Below are positions 15,704 through 24,227 of a DNA stretch of 64,000 nucleotides, one piece after another (the first letter of the stretch is position 1; the number at the start of each line of letters is the position of its first letter). The notes beneath the pieces are model-generated. The model saw nothing but the letters and a program-made list of their open reading frames with translations, was not told the origin of the DNA and did no database searches. A program made the translations under genes and the position numbers. The DNA comes from Marinobacter santoriniensis NKSG1 (GTDB lineage: Bacteria; Pseudomonadota; Gammaproteobacteria; Pseudomonadales; Oleiphilaceae): the NCBI RefSeq assembly GCF_000347775.1, contig NZ_APAT01000015.1, positions 62,001 to 126,000 of the forward strand, read 5' to 3'.

Positions 15704-16453
15704 TTAGATCACCTTCGCTTCGTTCTTCAGTTTATCAACCAGCTCAGCTACGTCAGCCACCTTGATACCCGCCTGGCGTGCTGCCGGGGCTTCAACTTTC
15801 AGGGTGGACAGACGCGGTGCTACTTCAACACCCAGGTCAGCCGGGGCCATGGAGTCCAGAGGCTTCTTCTTGGCCTTCATGATGTTCGGAAGTGACGCGT
15901 AGCGAGGCTCGTTCAGGCGCAGGTCAGTCGTCACAACGGCCGGGAGGTTCAGGGAAACGGTCATCAGACCACCGTCTACCTCGCGGGTTACGTTAACCTT
16001 GTCGCCTTCAACAACCACTTCGGATGCGAAAGTGCCCTGACCCATTCCGGTCAGCGCAGCCAGCATCTGGCCGGTCTGGTTGTTGTCGGAATCGATGGAC
16101 TGCTTACCGAGAATAACCAGCTTGGGCTCTTCTTTCTCGACCACAGCCTTGAGCAGCTTGGCCGCCTCAAGAGACTGGACTTCTTCGTCGGTCTCGACGT
16201 GGATTCCGCGATCGGCACCCAGGGCCAGAGCGGTACGAATCTGCTCTTGTGCAGCCTTCGGGCCGATGGACACCACCACGATTTCACTGGCAACACCCTT
16301 TTCTTTCAGGCGAACCGCTTCTTCAACAGCGATTTCACAGAACGGGTTCATTGCCATCTTCACGTTGGCGAGGTCAACACCGGTGTTGTCCGGCTTGACG
16401 CGCACCTTCACGTTGTAGTCGATAACTCGTTTTACAGCGACCAGAACCTTCAT
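15704..16453 (-). CDS. etfB: Electron transfer flavoprotein beta subunit
   Basis: 249 residues. EtfB binds AMP and forms the interface with acyl-CoA dehydrogenases. The N-terminus [27 protein letters not shown] and the internal [20 protein letters not shown] and [24 protein letters not shown] blocks are family signatures. ATG 16453 is preceded by GAGGAATCT. It is the first gene of the etfBA operon, needed for fatty-acid beta-oxidation and other flavin dehydrogenase pathways; see the operator at 16703-16722. Confidence 0.97.
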   Translation of the reverse strand: MKVLVAVKRVIDYNVKVRVKPDNTGVDLANVKMAMNPFCEIAVEEAVRLKEKGVASEIVVVSIGPKAAQEQIRTALALGADRGIHVETDEEVQSLEAAKLLKAVVEKEEPKLVILGKQSIDSDNNQTGQMLAALTGMGQGTFASEVVVEGDKVNVTREVDGGLMTVSLNLPAVVTTDLRLNEPRYASLPNIMKAKKKPLDSMAPADLGVEVAPRLSTLKVEAPAARQAGIKVADVAELVDKLKNEAKVI

Positions 16454-16681
16454 AGATTCCTCGTTCTTCTACGATGGGTTTAATGACTCGCAATCCTCGC
16501 GGAGAGCCTGCCGAAAATAAGTGCGGACTAATACTGCAGGCAAAGGTCAAAAGGGTCAATAGCCTCAATCGACGCACCGGGACCGCTTTTAAAGCCAGTT
16601 GACCGGTATTGACCCGGACCGGCAATGAGACGATACTAAAAATCGACTCAAAACACACGATATTTCGGTGTACACGTACAA

Positions 16682-16742
16682 TGCCAAAGCTTGGCCGAAT
16701 TTTCAAACAAACGTTTGTTTGATTCTCCAATTCCGGTATGCT
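16682..16742. promoter_or_regulatory. Divergent promoter region of etfBA and etfD
   Basis: For etfD (plus): -35 TTGTTT (16715-16720), a 16-base spacer and -10 TATGCT (16737-16742). For etfBA (minus): a candidate -35 TTGGCA at 16682-16687, with a less certain AT-rich -10 about 17 bases further. The palindrome at 16703-16722 overlaps the etfD -35. The rest of the 416-base spacer 16454-16869 shows nothing else clear. Confidence 0.45.
16703..16722. promoter_or_regulatory. Perfect palindromic operator, PsrA-like
   Basis: TCAAACAAACGTTTGTTTGA is a perfect 20-base palindrome. It contains two overlapping copies of the (G/C)AAAC-N4-GTTT(G/C) pattern described for the Pseudomonas TetR-family fatty-acid regulator PsrA, which represses beta-oxidation genes and is released by long-chain fatty acids. 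It overlaps the predicted etfD -35 and lies upstream of etfBA, so it could control both. Confidence 0.65.
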
Positions 16743-16869
16743 TTTGGCGATATAAGCCGCTTTATTCGGCTCCGGGTTGTCGTCTATAGGCATTTTTACC
16801 GGTATGATGACGCCCCTGAACTGGCCTGCGGGCAATAATATCCAATAGAAGCTGTTTGAGGAGACCAAC

Positions 16870-18522
16870 GTGGAACGCGAATCGATGGAATTTGATGTTC
16901 TGATCGTCGGCGGCGGCCCTGCGGGCCTGTCGGCAGCCTGCCGCGTCATGCAACTGGCGCAGGAAGCCGGCGAAGAACTGACCGTATGCGTGGTGGAAAA
17001 AGGTTCTGAAATCGGTGCGCACATCCTCGCCGGTACCGTATTCGAGCCGACGGCCCTGAACGAACTCTTCCCGGACTGGAAAGAGAAAGGTGCCCCGCTC
17101 AACACGCCCGTCACTCGGGACGACATTTTCCTGCTGAAGAACCAGGAAAAGGCCACCAAGGTTCCGAATGCCTTTGTGCCCAAGAACATGCACAACCATG
17201 GCAACTACATCATCAGCTTGGGCAACCTCTGCCGCTGGCTGGCCGAACAGGCCGAGCAGCTGGGCGTTGAGGTTTATCCGGGGTTCGCCGCGTCCGAGAC
17301 CATCGTCGAGGACGGCCAGGTGAAAGGCATTATCACCGGCGACATGGGTGTTGCCCGTGACGGCTCTGAAAAAGACGGCTACATGCCGGGCATGGAGCTT
17401 CGCGCCAAGTACACCCTGTTCACCGAAGGCTGCCGCGGTCACCTGGGCAAACGCCTGATCAACGACTTCAAGCTCGACGAAGGCAAGGATCCGCAGCATT
17501 ACGGCATCGGCATCAAGGAACTGTGGGACATCGATCCGGCGAAACACGAGCCGGGCCTGGTCATTCACACCACTGGATGGCCGCTGAACGAATCCGGTTC
17601 CACCGGCGGCTCCTTCCTGTACCACCTGGAAAATGGCCAGGTGTATGTCGGCCTGATCACCGACCTGTCCTACAGCAACCCGCACCTGAGCCCGTTCGAG
17701 GAATTCCAGCGGCTCAAACTGCATCCGGAAATCAAGAAGTACCTCGAAGGCGGCAAGCGAGTGTCCTACGGGGCCCGTGCGATTGCCAAGGGTGGCTACA
17801 ATGCCCTGCCCAAAATGAGCTTCCCCGGCGGCCTCCTGCTGGGCTGTGACGCCGGCACCCTGAACAGCTCCAAGATCAAGGGCTCGCACACCGCCATGAA
17901 ATCCGGCCTGCTGGGCGCCGAAGCCGTCTTCGAAGCACTCAAGGACGGCAAGACTGGTGAAGAACTCACCGGCTTCCAGAAGAAATTCGAGGAAAGTTGG
18001 CTGTACAAGGAGCTTTACGCGGAGCGTAACTTCGGCCCGGCCATGCACAAGTTCGGTAACATCGTGGGCGGCGCTATCGCCTACTTCGAGCAGAATATCC
18101 TGCACGGCAGCCTGCCGATCACGTTCCACGATACCACGCCGGATTACGCGACTCTGAAGCCGGCCTCCGAGGCGAAGAAGATCAATTATCCGAAGCCGGA
18201 TAACAACCTGACCTTCGACCGCCTGTCCTCGGTGTTCATTTCCAACACGAACCACGAGGAAGATCAGCCGGTTCACCTGAAGCTGACCAATCCGGACATT
18301 CCGATTCAGGAAAACCTGCCGAAGTACGACGAACCGGCACAGCGTTACTGTCCGGCCGGCGTTTACGAGGTTGTGGAGGCAGAGGACGGCAGTGGCAAGA
18401 AGTTCCAGATCAACGCCCAGAACTGTGTCCACTGCAAGACCTGTGACATCAAGGACCCGGCCCAGAATATCAACTGGGTGACGCCGGAAGGCGGCGGTGG
18501 TCCGAACTACCCGAACATGTAA
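16870..18522 (+). CDS. etfD: Electron transfer flavoprotein-ubiquinone oxidoreductase
   Basis: 550 residues. It moves electrons from reduced ETF through FAD and a 4Fe-4S cluster to ubiquinone at the membrane. An N-terminal FAD-binding GxGxxG motif (VLIVGGGPAGLSAACRV) and the quinone-binding family blocks (PKNMHNHGNYIISLGNLCRWLAEQA; TEGCRGHLGK) are clear. The C-terminal cluster cysteines are in CPAGVYE and CVHCKTC. The start is GTG 16870 with GAGGAG seven bases upstream; an internal ATG would remove only five residues. It is divergent from etfBA. Confidence 0.95.
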   Translation: MERESMEFDVLIVGGGPAGLSAACRVMQLAQEAGEELTVCVVEKGSEIGAHILAGTVFEPTALNELFPDWKEKGAPLNTPVTRDDIFLLKNQEKATKVPNAFVPKNMHNHGNYIISLGNLCRWLAEQAEQLGVEVYPGFAASETIVEDGQVKGIITGDMGVARDGSEKDGYMPGMELRAKYTLFTEGCRGHLGKRLINDFKLDEGKDPQHYGIGIKELWDIDPAKHEPGLVIHTTGWPLNESGSTGGSFLYHLENGQVYVGLITDLSYSNPHLSPFEEFQRLKLHPEIKKYLEGGKRVSYGARAIAKGGYNALPKMSFPGGLLLGCDAGTLNSSKIKGSHTAMKSGLLGAEAVFEALKDGKTGEELTGFQKKFEESWLYKELYAERNFGPAMHKFGNIVGGAIAYFEQNILHGSLPITFHDTTPDYATLKPASEAKKINYPKPDNNLTFDRLSSVFISNTNHEEDQPVHLKLTNPDIPIQENLPKYDEPAQRYCPAGVYEVVEAEDGSGKKFQINAQNCVHCKTCDIKDPAQNINWVTPEGGGGPNYPNM

Positions 18523-18546
18523 GGTTCGGTAGTTCCCACAAAAAAT

Positions 18547-18571
18547 GCGGCCTTTCGGGGCCGCTTTTTTT
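18547..18571 (+). terminator. Rho-independent terminator of etfD
   Basis: The stem GCGGCC (18547-18552) / GGCCGC (18559-18564) is followed by seven T residues, 25 bases after the etfD stop. Confidence 0.88.
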
Positions 18572-18595
18572 ATGCCACAAGATCAAAAGCCAGAC

Positions 18596-18625
18596 ATAAA
18601 AAAACGGCTCCACAGGAGCCGCCTT
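18596..18625 (-). terminator. Rho-independent terminator of the slyD-like gene
   Basis: On the minus strand a stem CGGCTCC-TGTG-GAGCCG is followed by a run of T (plus-strand A-run 18596-18604). It lies about 25 bases past the stop of the FKBP gene and is arranged convergently with the etfD terminator. Confidence 0.85.
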
Positions 18626-18648
18626 TCAAAACCAGCTTTCAGAAAAGC

Positions 18649-19110
18649 TTAGTGCACGTGACCGTGCTCCTGCTCTTCGTCAGTGGCTTCGCGGGTCTCG
18701 ACCACTTCAACGTCGAAGTGAAGGGTCTGGCCAGCCAGCGGGTGGTTGGCATCGATGGTCACGGTCTCGTCACCAACTTCCACGACGCGAACGATCTGGG
18801 GGCCGCCCGGAGTCTGCGCCTGGAACTGCATACCCGGCTCGATGGTGTCGACGCCTTCAAAGGCGGAACGCGGAACCGGCTGGATCAGCTCTTCATTAAC
18901 TTCGCCGTAGCCTTCTGCAGGCTCAACGGATACCTTCACCTGATCACCAGACGCCTTCTCGGTCAGTGCAGTTTCGAGACCGCCGATGATGTTCTGCGCG
19001 CCTTCCAGATAAGTCAGCGGCTCACGACCTTCTACGCGCGAGGAATCAAGCTGCTCGCCCTGGTCGTTGGTGAGGGTGTAGTGAATGGTGACAACACGAG
19101 GTTGGGCCAT
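18649..19110 (-). CDS. slyD: FKBP-type peptidyl-prolyl isomerase, SlyD-like
   Basis: 153 residues. The FKBP domain (MAQPRVVTIHYTLTNDQGEQLDSS) has an inserted-in-flap chaperone domain (residues about 70-125, PAEGYGEVNEELIQPVPRSAF to VDANHPLAGQTLHFDVEVV), the SlyD arrangement. It catalyses proline isomerisation and acts as a folding helper in the cytoplasm. The His-rich metal-binding tail of enterobacterial SlyD is reduced here to a few residues (EHGHVH), so a role in nickel delivery is doubtful. ATG 19110 has an ideal AGGAGATAAA ribosome site. The gene stands alone with its own terminator. Confidence 0.9.
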   Translation of the reverse strand: MAQPRVVTIHYTLTNDQGEQLDSSRVEGREPLTYLEGAQNIIGGLETALTEKASGDQVKVSVEPAEGYGEVNEELIQPVPRSAFEGVDTIEPGMQFQAQTPGGPQIVRVVEVGDETVTIDANHPLAGQTLHFDVEVVETREATDEEQEHGHVH

Positions 19111-19311
19111 TTTATCTCCTTGCGTGTCGCAATGACTGTATTTATGAATGTAGGTAATCGAAAGTGATCATGAACAGCCAGACTGCACAGAGGGACTAAC
19201 GACCACCGGGCCTCGTTAGAGAGCCAGGCTCGATAACAAGTGAGAAAACACAGTTTAACAACTGAGTGGTTGCGTTTTCTACCGTATTTGATGGGGGCAG
19301 GCCGGGGTTTT

Positions 19312-19881
19312 TCAACCGCCCTGCCCGACTTTCCAGAATTTTCCGCCACTTACCACGCCGTAGACCGTCTCGCCCTCAACCGTCCGCTCGGTCAGATGAG
19401 CGGCGAGATCGTAGAACGCCGATGTCAGCAGACGTGCCTCGACGCCGTGGCGAACGAGCACCACCGGCCTCGGTTCGCCGGTTCCGGGATACTCGCTCAC
19501 GTCCAGCGGGTGCTCCTCGCCGATATCCAGCGTTTCACCCACGTTGGTGGTCACAGAAACAATCTGATCCTCCCCGGAGCCCCTGACCGTCAGCGTATGA
19601 GCCAGCAGGGGCGCATCTTCGACCTTGATCCGCCACTTTTCGACAGGGGTGACCAGGTAGAACTCGCCATCGTCCTCCCTGCGGAGGATGGTCGAGAACA
19701 AACGGACAATGGCTTCCCGGGTGAGCGGCTCCCCCTTGAAGATCCACTGCCCGTTCCGGCGGATCACCATATCCATATCCCCCGACAATTCAGGATGCCA
19801 CTGATCCAGCGGTGGCTGGCCGGGGTTCTTGCTGACAGAGTCCTCGACCTCCTTGGCAAAGGTTTCCGGATTCTTGTCCAT
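19312..19881 (-). CDS. DUF1285 family protein
   Basis: 189 residues from ATG 19881, chosen because GGAGGTGCGAATC precedes it; a GTG three codons earlier lies inside that ribosome site. The sequence fits the DUF1285 family (PPLDQWHPELSGDMDMVIRRNGQWIFKGEPLTREAIVRLFSTILRREDDGEFYLVTPVEKWRI), cytoplasmic proteins of unknown function found in many Proteobacteria, with a split beta-barrel-like fold in solved members. It is 18 bases downstream of the radical SAM gene and probably co-transcribed with it, sixA and gpsA on the same strand. Confidence 0.85.
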   Translation of the reverse strand: MDKNPETFAKEVEDSVSKNPGQPPLDQWHPELSGDMDMVIRRNGQWIFKGEPLTREAIVRLFSTILRREDDGEFYLVTPVEKWRIKVEDAPLLAHTLTVRGSGEDQIVSVTTNVGETLDIGEEHPLDVSEYPGTGEPRPVVLVRHGVEARLLTSAFYDLAAHLTERTVEGETVYGVVSGGKFWKVGQGG

Positions 19882-19899
19882 GATTCGCACCTCCTTCGT

Positions 19900-20796
19900 T
19901 CAGAGACCACGCATCCATTCGGCCCGGATCGGAACGGCACCGGGGCTGGATATCGCCAGGTTAACCTGTTCAAGCATAGACACCTTGTCCCGCCCCAGAA
20001 TTCCCTTCAGGACCAGGTAATTGGACGCATGGTCGCTCCGGAACACGGTTTTCTCCAGTTCCAGATGATCGAGAAACAGACGGATTTCCTCGAACAGCCC
20101 CTGCTGGGAGAGCGGCCTGAAATCATCGCCGAAGCCCTCGCGGAACCGCTTTTCCCCTTGCGGGAAACTCACCACCAGCGTGGACAGGTAGTCGGGCTGG
20201 GTTTCGTTGCAGAGCTTCGCGGTGTTGATGGCATGCTGCCGGGACAGGGTTTCGCCACCCAGGCCGTTCAATACCATGACGGAACTGGTGAGGCCGGCTT
20301 CGCGAATCTTCAGCAAGGCCGATCGGGTGGATTCCGCAGTCTCCCCCTTGTTCACGCGCCGCAACACCTCGTCGTCACCGGATTCCATGCCGACGTACAT
20401 GAACGCCAGCCCGGCTTCGCGGAGTTCCGCCAGCTCTTCTACCGACTTCTTCACCAGATTGCGGGGCAGACAGTAGCTCGACACCCGGTGGAGATCGGGA
20501 AAGGCCTCCCGAAGCTGGCCCAGGATTTCCAGCAACCGACGGGTCGGCAGAACCATGGCATCGCCATCGGCCAGAAACACCCGCCGGACGCCGCCCAGGC
20601 TCTCCGCCGCCCGCTCAATATCCGCCTGAATCTCCTCGGGCTTGCGGGCGCGGAATTTTTTCTGGGGCTGGGTGTACATCTCGCAGAAGGTGCACCGGTT
20701 CCAGGAACAGCCATTGGTGACCGGCAGGATCAGTGATTTTGCTTCACTGGGGGGCCGGAAAACCGGCTCCACATAGTCAATGGGAAAGCTGTACAT
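19900..20796 (-). CDS. Radical SAM protein
   Basis: 298 residues. The cluster-binding motif is C30-x4-C35-x2-C38 (GCSWNRCTFC), which in radical SAM enzymes binds the 4Fe-4S cluster that cleaves S-adenosylmethionine. The barrel motifs follow: FLADGDAMVLP, then YVGMESGDDEVLRRVNKGE, the pattern of the Elp3/MiaB-NifB superfamily. No accessory TRAM or B12 domain is visible. The reaction is unknown. It lies between DUF1285 and sixA genes on the same strand. ATG 20796 has GGAACATCAC upstream. Confidence 0.88.
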   Translation of the reverse strand: MYSFPIDYVEPVFRPPSEAKSLILPVTNGCSWNRCTFCEMYTQPQKKFRARKPEEIQADIERAAESLGGVRRVFLADGDAMVLPTRRLLEILGQLREAFPDLHRVSSYCLPRNLVKKSVEELAELREAGLAFMYVGMESGDDEVLRRVNKGETAESTRSALLKIREAGLTSSVMVLNGLGGETLSRQHAINTAKLCNETQPDYLSTLVVSFPQGEKRFREGFGDDFRPLSQQGLFEEIRLFLDHLELEKTVFRSDHASNYLVLKGILGRDKVSMLEQVNLAISSPGAVPIRAEWMRGL

Positions 20797-20837
20797 GTGA
20801 TGTTCCGTGTCTGAATGGGTTGCCTGACATTAGACCA

Positions 20838-21287
20838 TCAAGGCAAAAACTGGGTTTTCAAGTCTGCACAGCCAGGGCCAATCACAGGCATTTCCAGTGC
20901 CACGGCCTGGGCAGTCATGAACGGAATACCCCGGCGGTGGGCGTCCACGAGCAGAGTTGAAAGGCTGCCGACCAACGGCATGTGGGAGACAATCAGCAGC
21001 GGAGAAGCGGGATTCTCGAGGAGCGCGTCCAGACAGAGGCCGGGGTCATCGTCCGGCGTGATAAAGGGTTTTTCTTCTATCTCGGCGTTCAGGATTTCCG
21101 CCATAATGCCCGCTGTTTGACGGGCTCGCACGTAGGGGCTGCTCCAGATCAGCGCGGGCCTCCAGGGCGATTCGCCGATCTGGTGCGCGACCCGTCCGAC
21201 CGCCATGCGGCCCGCTTCGGTGAGCTCCCGCTCCTGGTCCAGGGTATGCCACCCCGCCTCACCGTGACGCATGACGATCAGTTGCAC
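20838..21287 (-). CDS. sixA: Phosphohistidine phosphatase SixA
   Basis: 149 residues. A histidine-phosphatase fold of the minimal SixA size, with the catalytic RHG motif near the N-terminus (LIVMRHGEAG), the arginine-containing SSPYVRARQTA and the second catalytic His in VSHMPLVG. In Escherichia coli SixA dephosphorylates the nitrogen phosphotransferase protein NPr. The start is GTG 21287, because GGAGGCTCCC lies five bases upstream; the first in-frame ATG is inside the catalytic motif. It follows gpsA by about 20 bases and is probably in the same operon. Confidence 0.92.
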   Translation of the reverse strand: MQLIVMRHGEAGWHTLDQERELTEAGRMAVGRVAHQIGESPWRPALIWSSPYVRARQTAGIMAEILNAEIEEKPFITPDDDPGLCLDALLENPASPLLIVSHMPLVGSLSTLLVDAHRRGIPFMTAQAVALEMPVIGPGCADLKTQFLP

Positions 21288-21307
21288 GGGAGCCTCCGAA
21301 ATTGCGG

Positions 21308-22375
21308 TTATTGGCTGATGGTGCGCGGCAGGATGAACTCCACGTCGGAGTTCTGGACCGCCATCATCAGGCTGTTGATCACGGCCTTGATAGAAGCCGT
21401 TCCATAGAGAATCTCATAGAGCCCCCGCACGAGGGGCATGTAGATACCGATGGCCTCGGATTTTTCCTTCACCAGCTTCAGCGTATAGATGCCCTCGGCA
21501 ACCTGGCCCAGTTCCCTGACGGCGTCGTCCAGCTGCTGACCCTTGCCAACGGCGTAGCCGACCCGGTAATTACGGCTTTTCGAGGACGTACACGTGACCA
21601 CCAGGTCGCCGACGCCGGCAAGCCCCATGAAGGTCATCGGGTTGGCACCGAGGCTCACCGCGAAGCGGCTCATTTCTGCCAGCCCCCGGGTGATCAGCAT
21701 CGCCTTGGCGTTCTCACCCATATCCAGCGCCGAGGCCAGCCCGGCAACAATGGCGTAGATGTTCTTCAGGGCGCCCCCGAGCTCGACACCATACACGTCG
21801 ACATTGGCGTAAACCCGGAAATACTCACAGCCGAGTAGGTCCTGGACGGCGCGTCGCACCTCCGGATCCTTCGCGGCTATCACAGTGGCCGTCAGATCCC
21901 GGTTGGCAATCTCTGCCGCAAGGTTAGGTCCACTGAGAACGCCAATCCGGCACCGGGGAATCTCTTCCTGCAGGATTTCGCTCATCAGCTTGAAGCCGTG
22001 CTCTTCAATGCCTTTGGTGAGACTGACCACAATCTGCCCGGCGCGGAAATCCGAGTTATGTTCCCGGATCACAGCCCGGAATGCCTTGCTCGGAATAGCG
22101 ACGAAAACGATTTCGGCCTTGCCGACGGCCTCTGCCAGGTCCGTGGTCGGCTGTATGTCGCCACTCATTTCTATGCCGGGCATATACCGGCTGTTGATGC
22201 CGGTTTTCCGCACTTCCTCGGCCTGCGCCGGATCCCTCATCCAGAAATGGACGCGATGTCCGTTCTCAGCGAGGACCTTGGTCATCGCTGTACCGAAGCT
22301 GCCTCCGCCCAGAACTGCCACATCGTGTACCGAGCCATTGTTTCCCGTGTGCCGGGATGACGTGTTTTCAGGCAT
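21308..22375 (-). CDS. gpsA: Glycerol-3-phosphate dehydrogenase [NAD(P)+]
   Basis: 355 residues. It reduces dihydroxyacetone phosphate to sn-glycerol-3-phosphate for phospholipid synthesis in the cytoplasm. The N-terminal dinucleotide site is [12 protein letters not shown]. The catalytic-lysine region is [15 protein letters not shown], and [18 protein letters not shown] is a family signature. About 17 residues at the N-terminus ([13 protein letters not shown]) precede the conserved part. The ribosome site GGAACGACT supports ATG 22375. It lies 23 bases downstream of the STAS gene on the same strand. Confidence 0.95.
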   Translation of the reverse strand: MPENTSSRHTGNNGSVHDVAVLGGGSFGTAMTKVLAENGHRVHFWMRDPAQAEEVRKTGINSRYMPGIEMSGDIQPTTDLAEAVGKAEIVFVAIPSKAFRAVIREHNSDFRAGQIVVSLTKGIEEHGFKLMSEILQEEIPRCRIGVLSGPNLAAEIANRDLTATVIAAKDPEVRRAVQDLLGCEYFRVYANVDVYGVELGGALKNIYAIVAGLASALDMGENAKAMLITRGLAEMSRFAVSLGANPMTFMGLAGVGDLVVTCTSSKSRNYRVGYAVGKGQQLDDAVRELGQVAEGIYTLKLVKEKSEAIGIYMPLVRGLYEILYGTASIKAVINSLMMAVQNSDVEFILPRTISQ

Positions 22376-22398
22376 AGTCGTTCCGTTCTGTTGTCCGA

Positions 22399-22890
22399 TC
22401 AGCCGTGATCTTCACATTCCAGGGCACGTACCAGATTCTTGAACTCTTCCCGGTTCTTGCTGTTGAGGCCCATCAACACTTTGTGGGCATCCAGAACCTT
22501 GTCCCGAACCTGCTGCTCGCTGGCCTTGAGTACGGGAATCTCTTCCAGTTCTTCGATTCGGGAAGCGGGTTCGCGAACAATAATGAAAATCTTGTCGAAA
22601 CCCATGGAGGTGATAATGCGGGTGATATCAGGATTGGTGGAAATCAGTGTGGGCAGGAAGTGACTCTGTTTCTGCGCGGCCATGGCGATTTTGGCCAACA
22701 GCCCCAGCGTGGTGCTGTCGATGACCTCGGTTTCGGTCAGATCGACCACCACCGTCTTGAACTCTGGATCCTGGGTGATGGACTCAACCAGATTGTCCAG
22801 CGTCGAACAGAGGTTCAGCCGGATTTCCCCGATAAACTTCAGGACATAAATGCCCTGCTTCTCAGCTTGCAGGATCTTGTAACCAGCCAT
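22399..22890 (-). CDS. STAS-domain anti-sigma factor antagonist, HsbA-like
   Basis: 163 residues. A STAS domain spans residues 1-105, with the phosphorylatable serine in VIDSTTLGL at Ser59. A helical C-terminal extension ([36 protein letters not shown]) is present as in Pseudomonas HsbA. Such antagonists are phosphorylated by an anti-sigma kinase and dephosphorylated by a PP2C phosphatase to switch between partners, in Pseudomonas controlling flagellar anti-sigma FlgM or a diguanylate cyclase. The phosphatase partner is encoded 14 bases upstream. The assignment to HsbA is by architecture and context. Confidence 0.82.
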   Translation of the reverse strand: MAGYKILQAEKQGIYVLKFIGEIRLNLCSTLDNLVESITQDPEFKTVVVDLTETEVIDSTTLGLLAKIAMAAQKQSHFLPTLISTNPDITRIITSMGFDKIFIIVREPASRIEELEEIPVLKASEQQVRDKVLDAHKVLMGLNSKNREEFKNLVRALECEDHG

Positions 22891-22904
22891 GTTTCACACT
22901 GCCA

Positions 22905-24113
22905 CTATTGCGAGGACGTGCTGTCTGAGCTGCGGATGGAATCCGTCACCGATACGATTGCTATATCGTCCGGAAGTTCGGTCATTCCGTCCAGACTCAG
23001 CGCCTCATTAAGGGATGCGATAGTGTGACGGCCTCCCGAGACGAGTTCAAGTAGCGTCTTCTCCTTTTCATCGAGGGATTTGGCATCAATTACCTCCAGA
23101 ATGCCGTCCGAAAACAGCAAAATGTGGAAAGGTTTGTCCAACGCCACTTCGTACACATCCCAGGAAGGCGTCTCGAAAAGCCCGACCGGAAGGCCGCTGC
23201 CCTCCAGGAATTCCGTGGTTCCGCCTTCAAAAGACAGGATCGGCATGGGGAAATGTGCGCCTACGGCGTACTTCAGTACCCGCTCGGTTTCGCACACAAT
23301 GCCCACGAACACCGTCACGTGTTTTCCGAGCCCCGTGTCGAGCAATTCTGAGTTTATACGTTCCAGGAAACGCTCCGGATAGAGGATGTCGTCGCTGGAA
23401 CCGCGCCGCAGATTGCGCTGCAACCGATTGGTCAGGTTTTTCAGCAGGACGGTCACAAACGCCGAGCTGGCCCCGTGCCCGGAAACATCGGCGATGTAGA
23501 CCAGCAGTTTGTCCTCGGCAATCCGGAAATAGTCGAGAAAATCCCCACTGAGGTACAACGATGGTTTGATCAGGTGGTCGACCTGCATGCTACCCATGAT
23601 CTGGTTGTGATCCGGCAGCATGCGCAACTGCACCTTGCGCCCCGCGCTCTGGTCCGCCCGCAGCTCGGCAATGCCGTTGCGGAGGTCCCGATTGGCCTCC
23701 TCGAGCTCCTGACGGTACAACTGGTTCAGACGGCTGACCCGGACCCTGTCCAGCAGCTTGCCGATGACATCGTCCAGGATGCCACGGTCGTCGTTACAGG
23801 GTTTGAGGACAAAGTCCGAGGCTCCCGCCCGCATGGCGTTGACCACATCGACGCTGGATTCGGTGTCGGAGCAGGCCACGATGGGCGTGTAGGTTTCGGC
23901 TTCCTCAAGACGGTTCGCAAGATCCCGGATGGATTCAGGACTGAGATCGGCAAAGATCACGTCCGGCCTGTTGGCCTCGATTGCCTTGCTTGCGGAGGCA
24001 ATATCGGAATACCCGGTCACATAAAAACCTCTGGTCTCGAGATACCTCGCGAGATCGGTTCGGGCTTTCTGGTCAGCGTCGATAATCAGTATGCGCTCGG
24101 TGCGCGATGCCAT
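22905..24113 (-). CDS. Response regulator with PP2C-type phosphatase output, HsbR-like
   Basis: 402 residues. The receiver domain (1-120) has Asp12, the phospho-acceptor Asp56 in VIFADLSPES and a Lys in FVLKPCND. After a coiled-coil linker (about 130-165, RLNQLYRQELEEANRDLRNG), a SpoIIE/PP2C phosphatase domain holds LSGDFLDYF, YIADVSGHGASSAFVTVLLK, LFSDGILEVID and ELPDDIAIVSV, which supply the metal-binding aspartates. It should dephosphorylate the downstream STAS protein. The Pseudomonas HsbR also has a C-terminal kinase-like domain; here the protein ends right after the phosphatase, so the antagonist kinase must be elsewhere. Confidence 0.85.
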   Translation of the reverse strand: MASRTERILIIDADQKARTDLARYLETRGFYVTGYSDIASASKAIEANRPDVIFADLSPESIRDLANRLEEAETYTPIVACSDTESSVDVVNAMRAGASDFVLKPCNDDRGILDDVIGKLLDRVRVSRLNQLYRQELEEANRDLRNGIAELRADQSAGRKVQLRMLPDHNQIMGSMQVDHLIKPSLYLSGDFLDYFRIAEDKLLVYIADVSGHGASSAFVTVLLKNLTNRLQRNLRRGSSDDILYPERFLERINSELLDTGLGKHVTVFVGIVCETERVLKYAVGAHFPMPILSFEGGTTEFLEGSGLPVGLFETPSWDVYEVALDKPFHILLFSDGILEVIDAKSLDEKEKTLLELVSGGRHTIASLNEALSLDGMTELPDDIAIVSVTDSIRSSDSTSSQ

Positions 24114-24227
24114 GGCTGTTGCCCTAAACTACCATCGATAAACGATAAATTGGCTGGATAACGCCTATTCTGGCATGACCCTGTGATATAACAAGGCCAG
24201 AATTGCGAATTTGGGAGATTCCTGGAC

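Noticed and set aside
14735..15895. Long plus-strand open frame across etfA and etfB
   Set aside because: Antisense shadow of two clear ETF genes; repetitive composition and no homologue recognised.
16762..18432. Very long open frame antisense to etfD (556 codons)
   Set aside because: It mirrors the strongly supported etfD frame in a GC-rich gene; its translation is low in recognisable motifs and it has no ribosome site.
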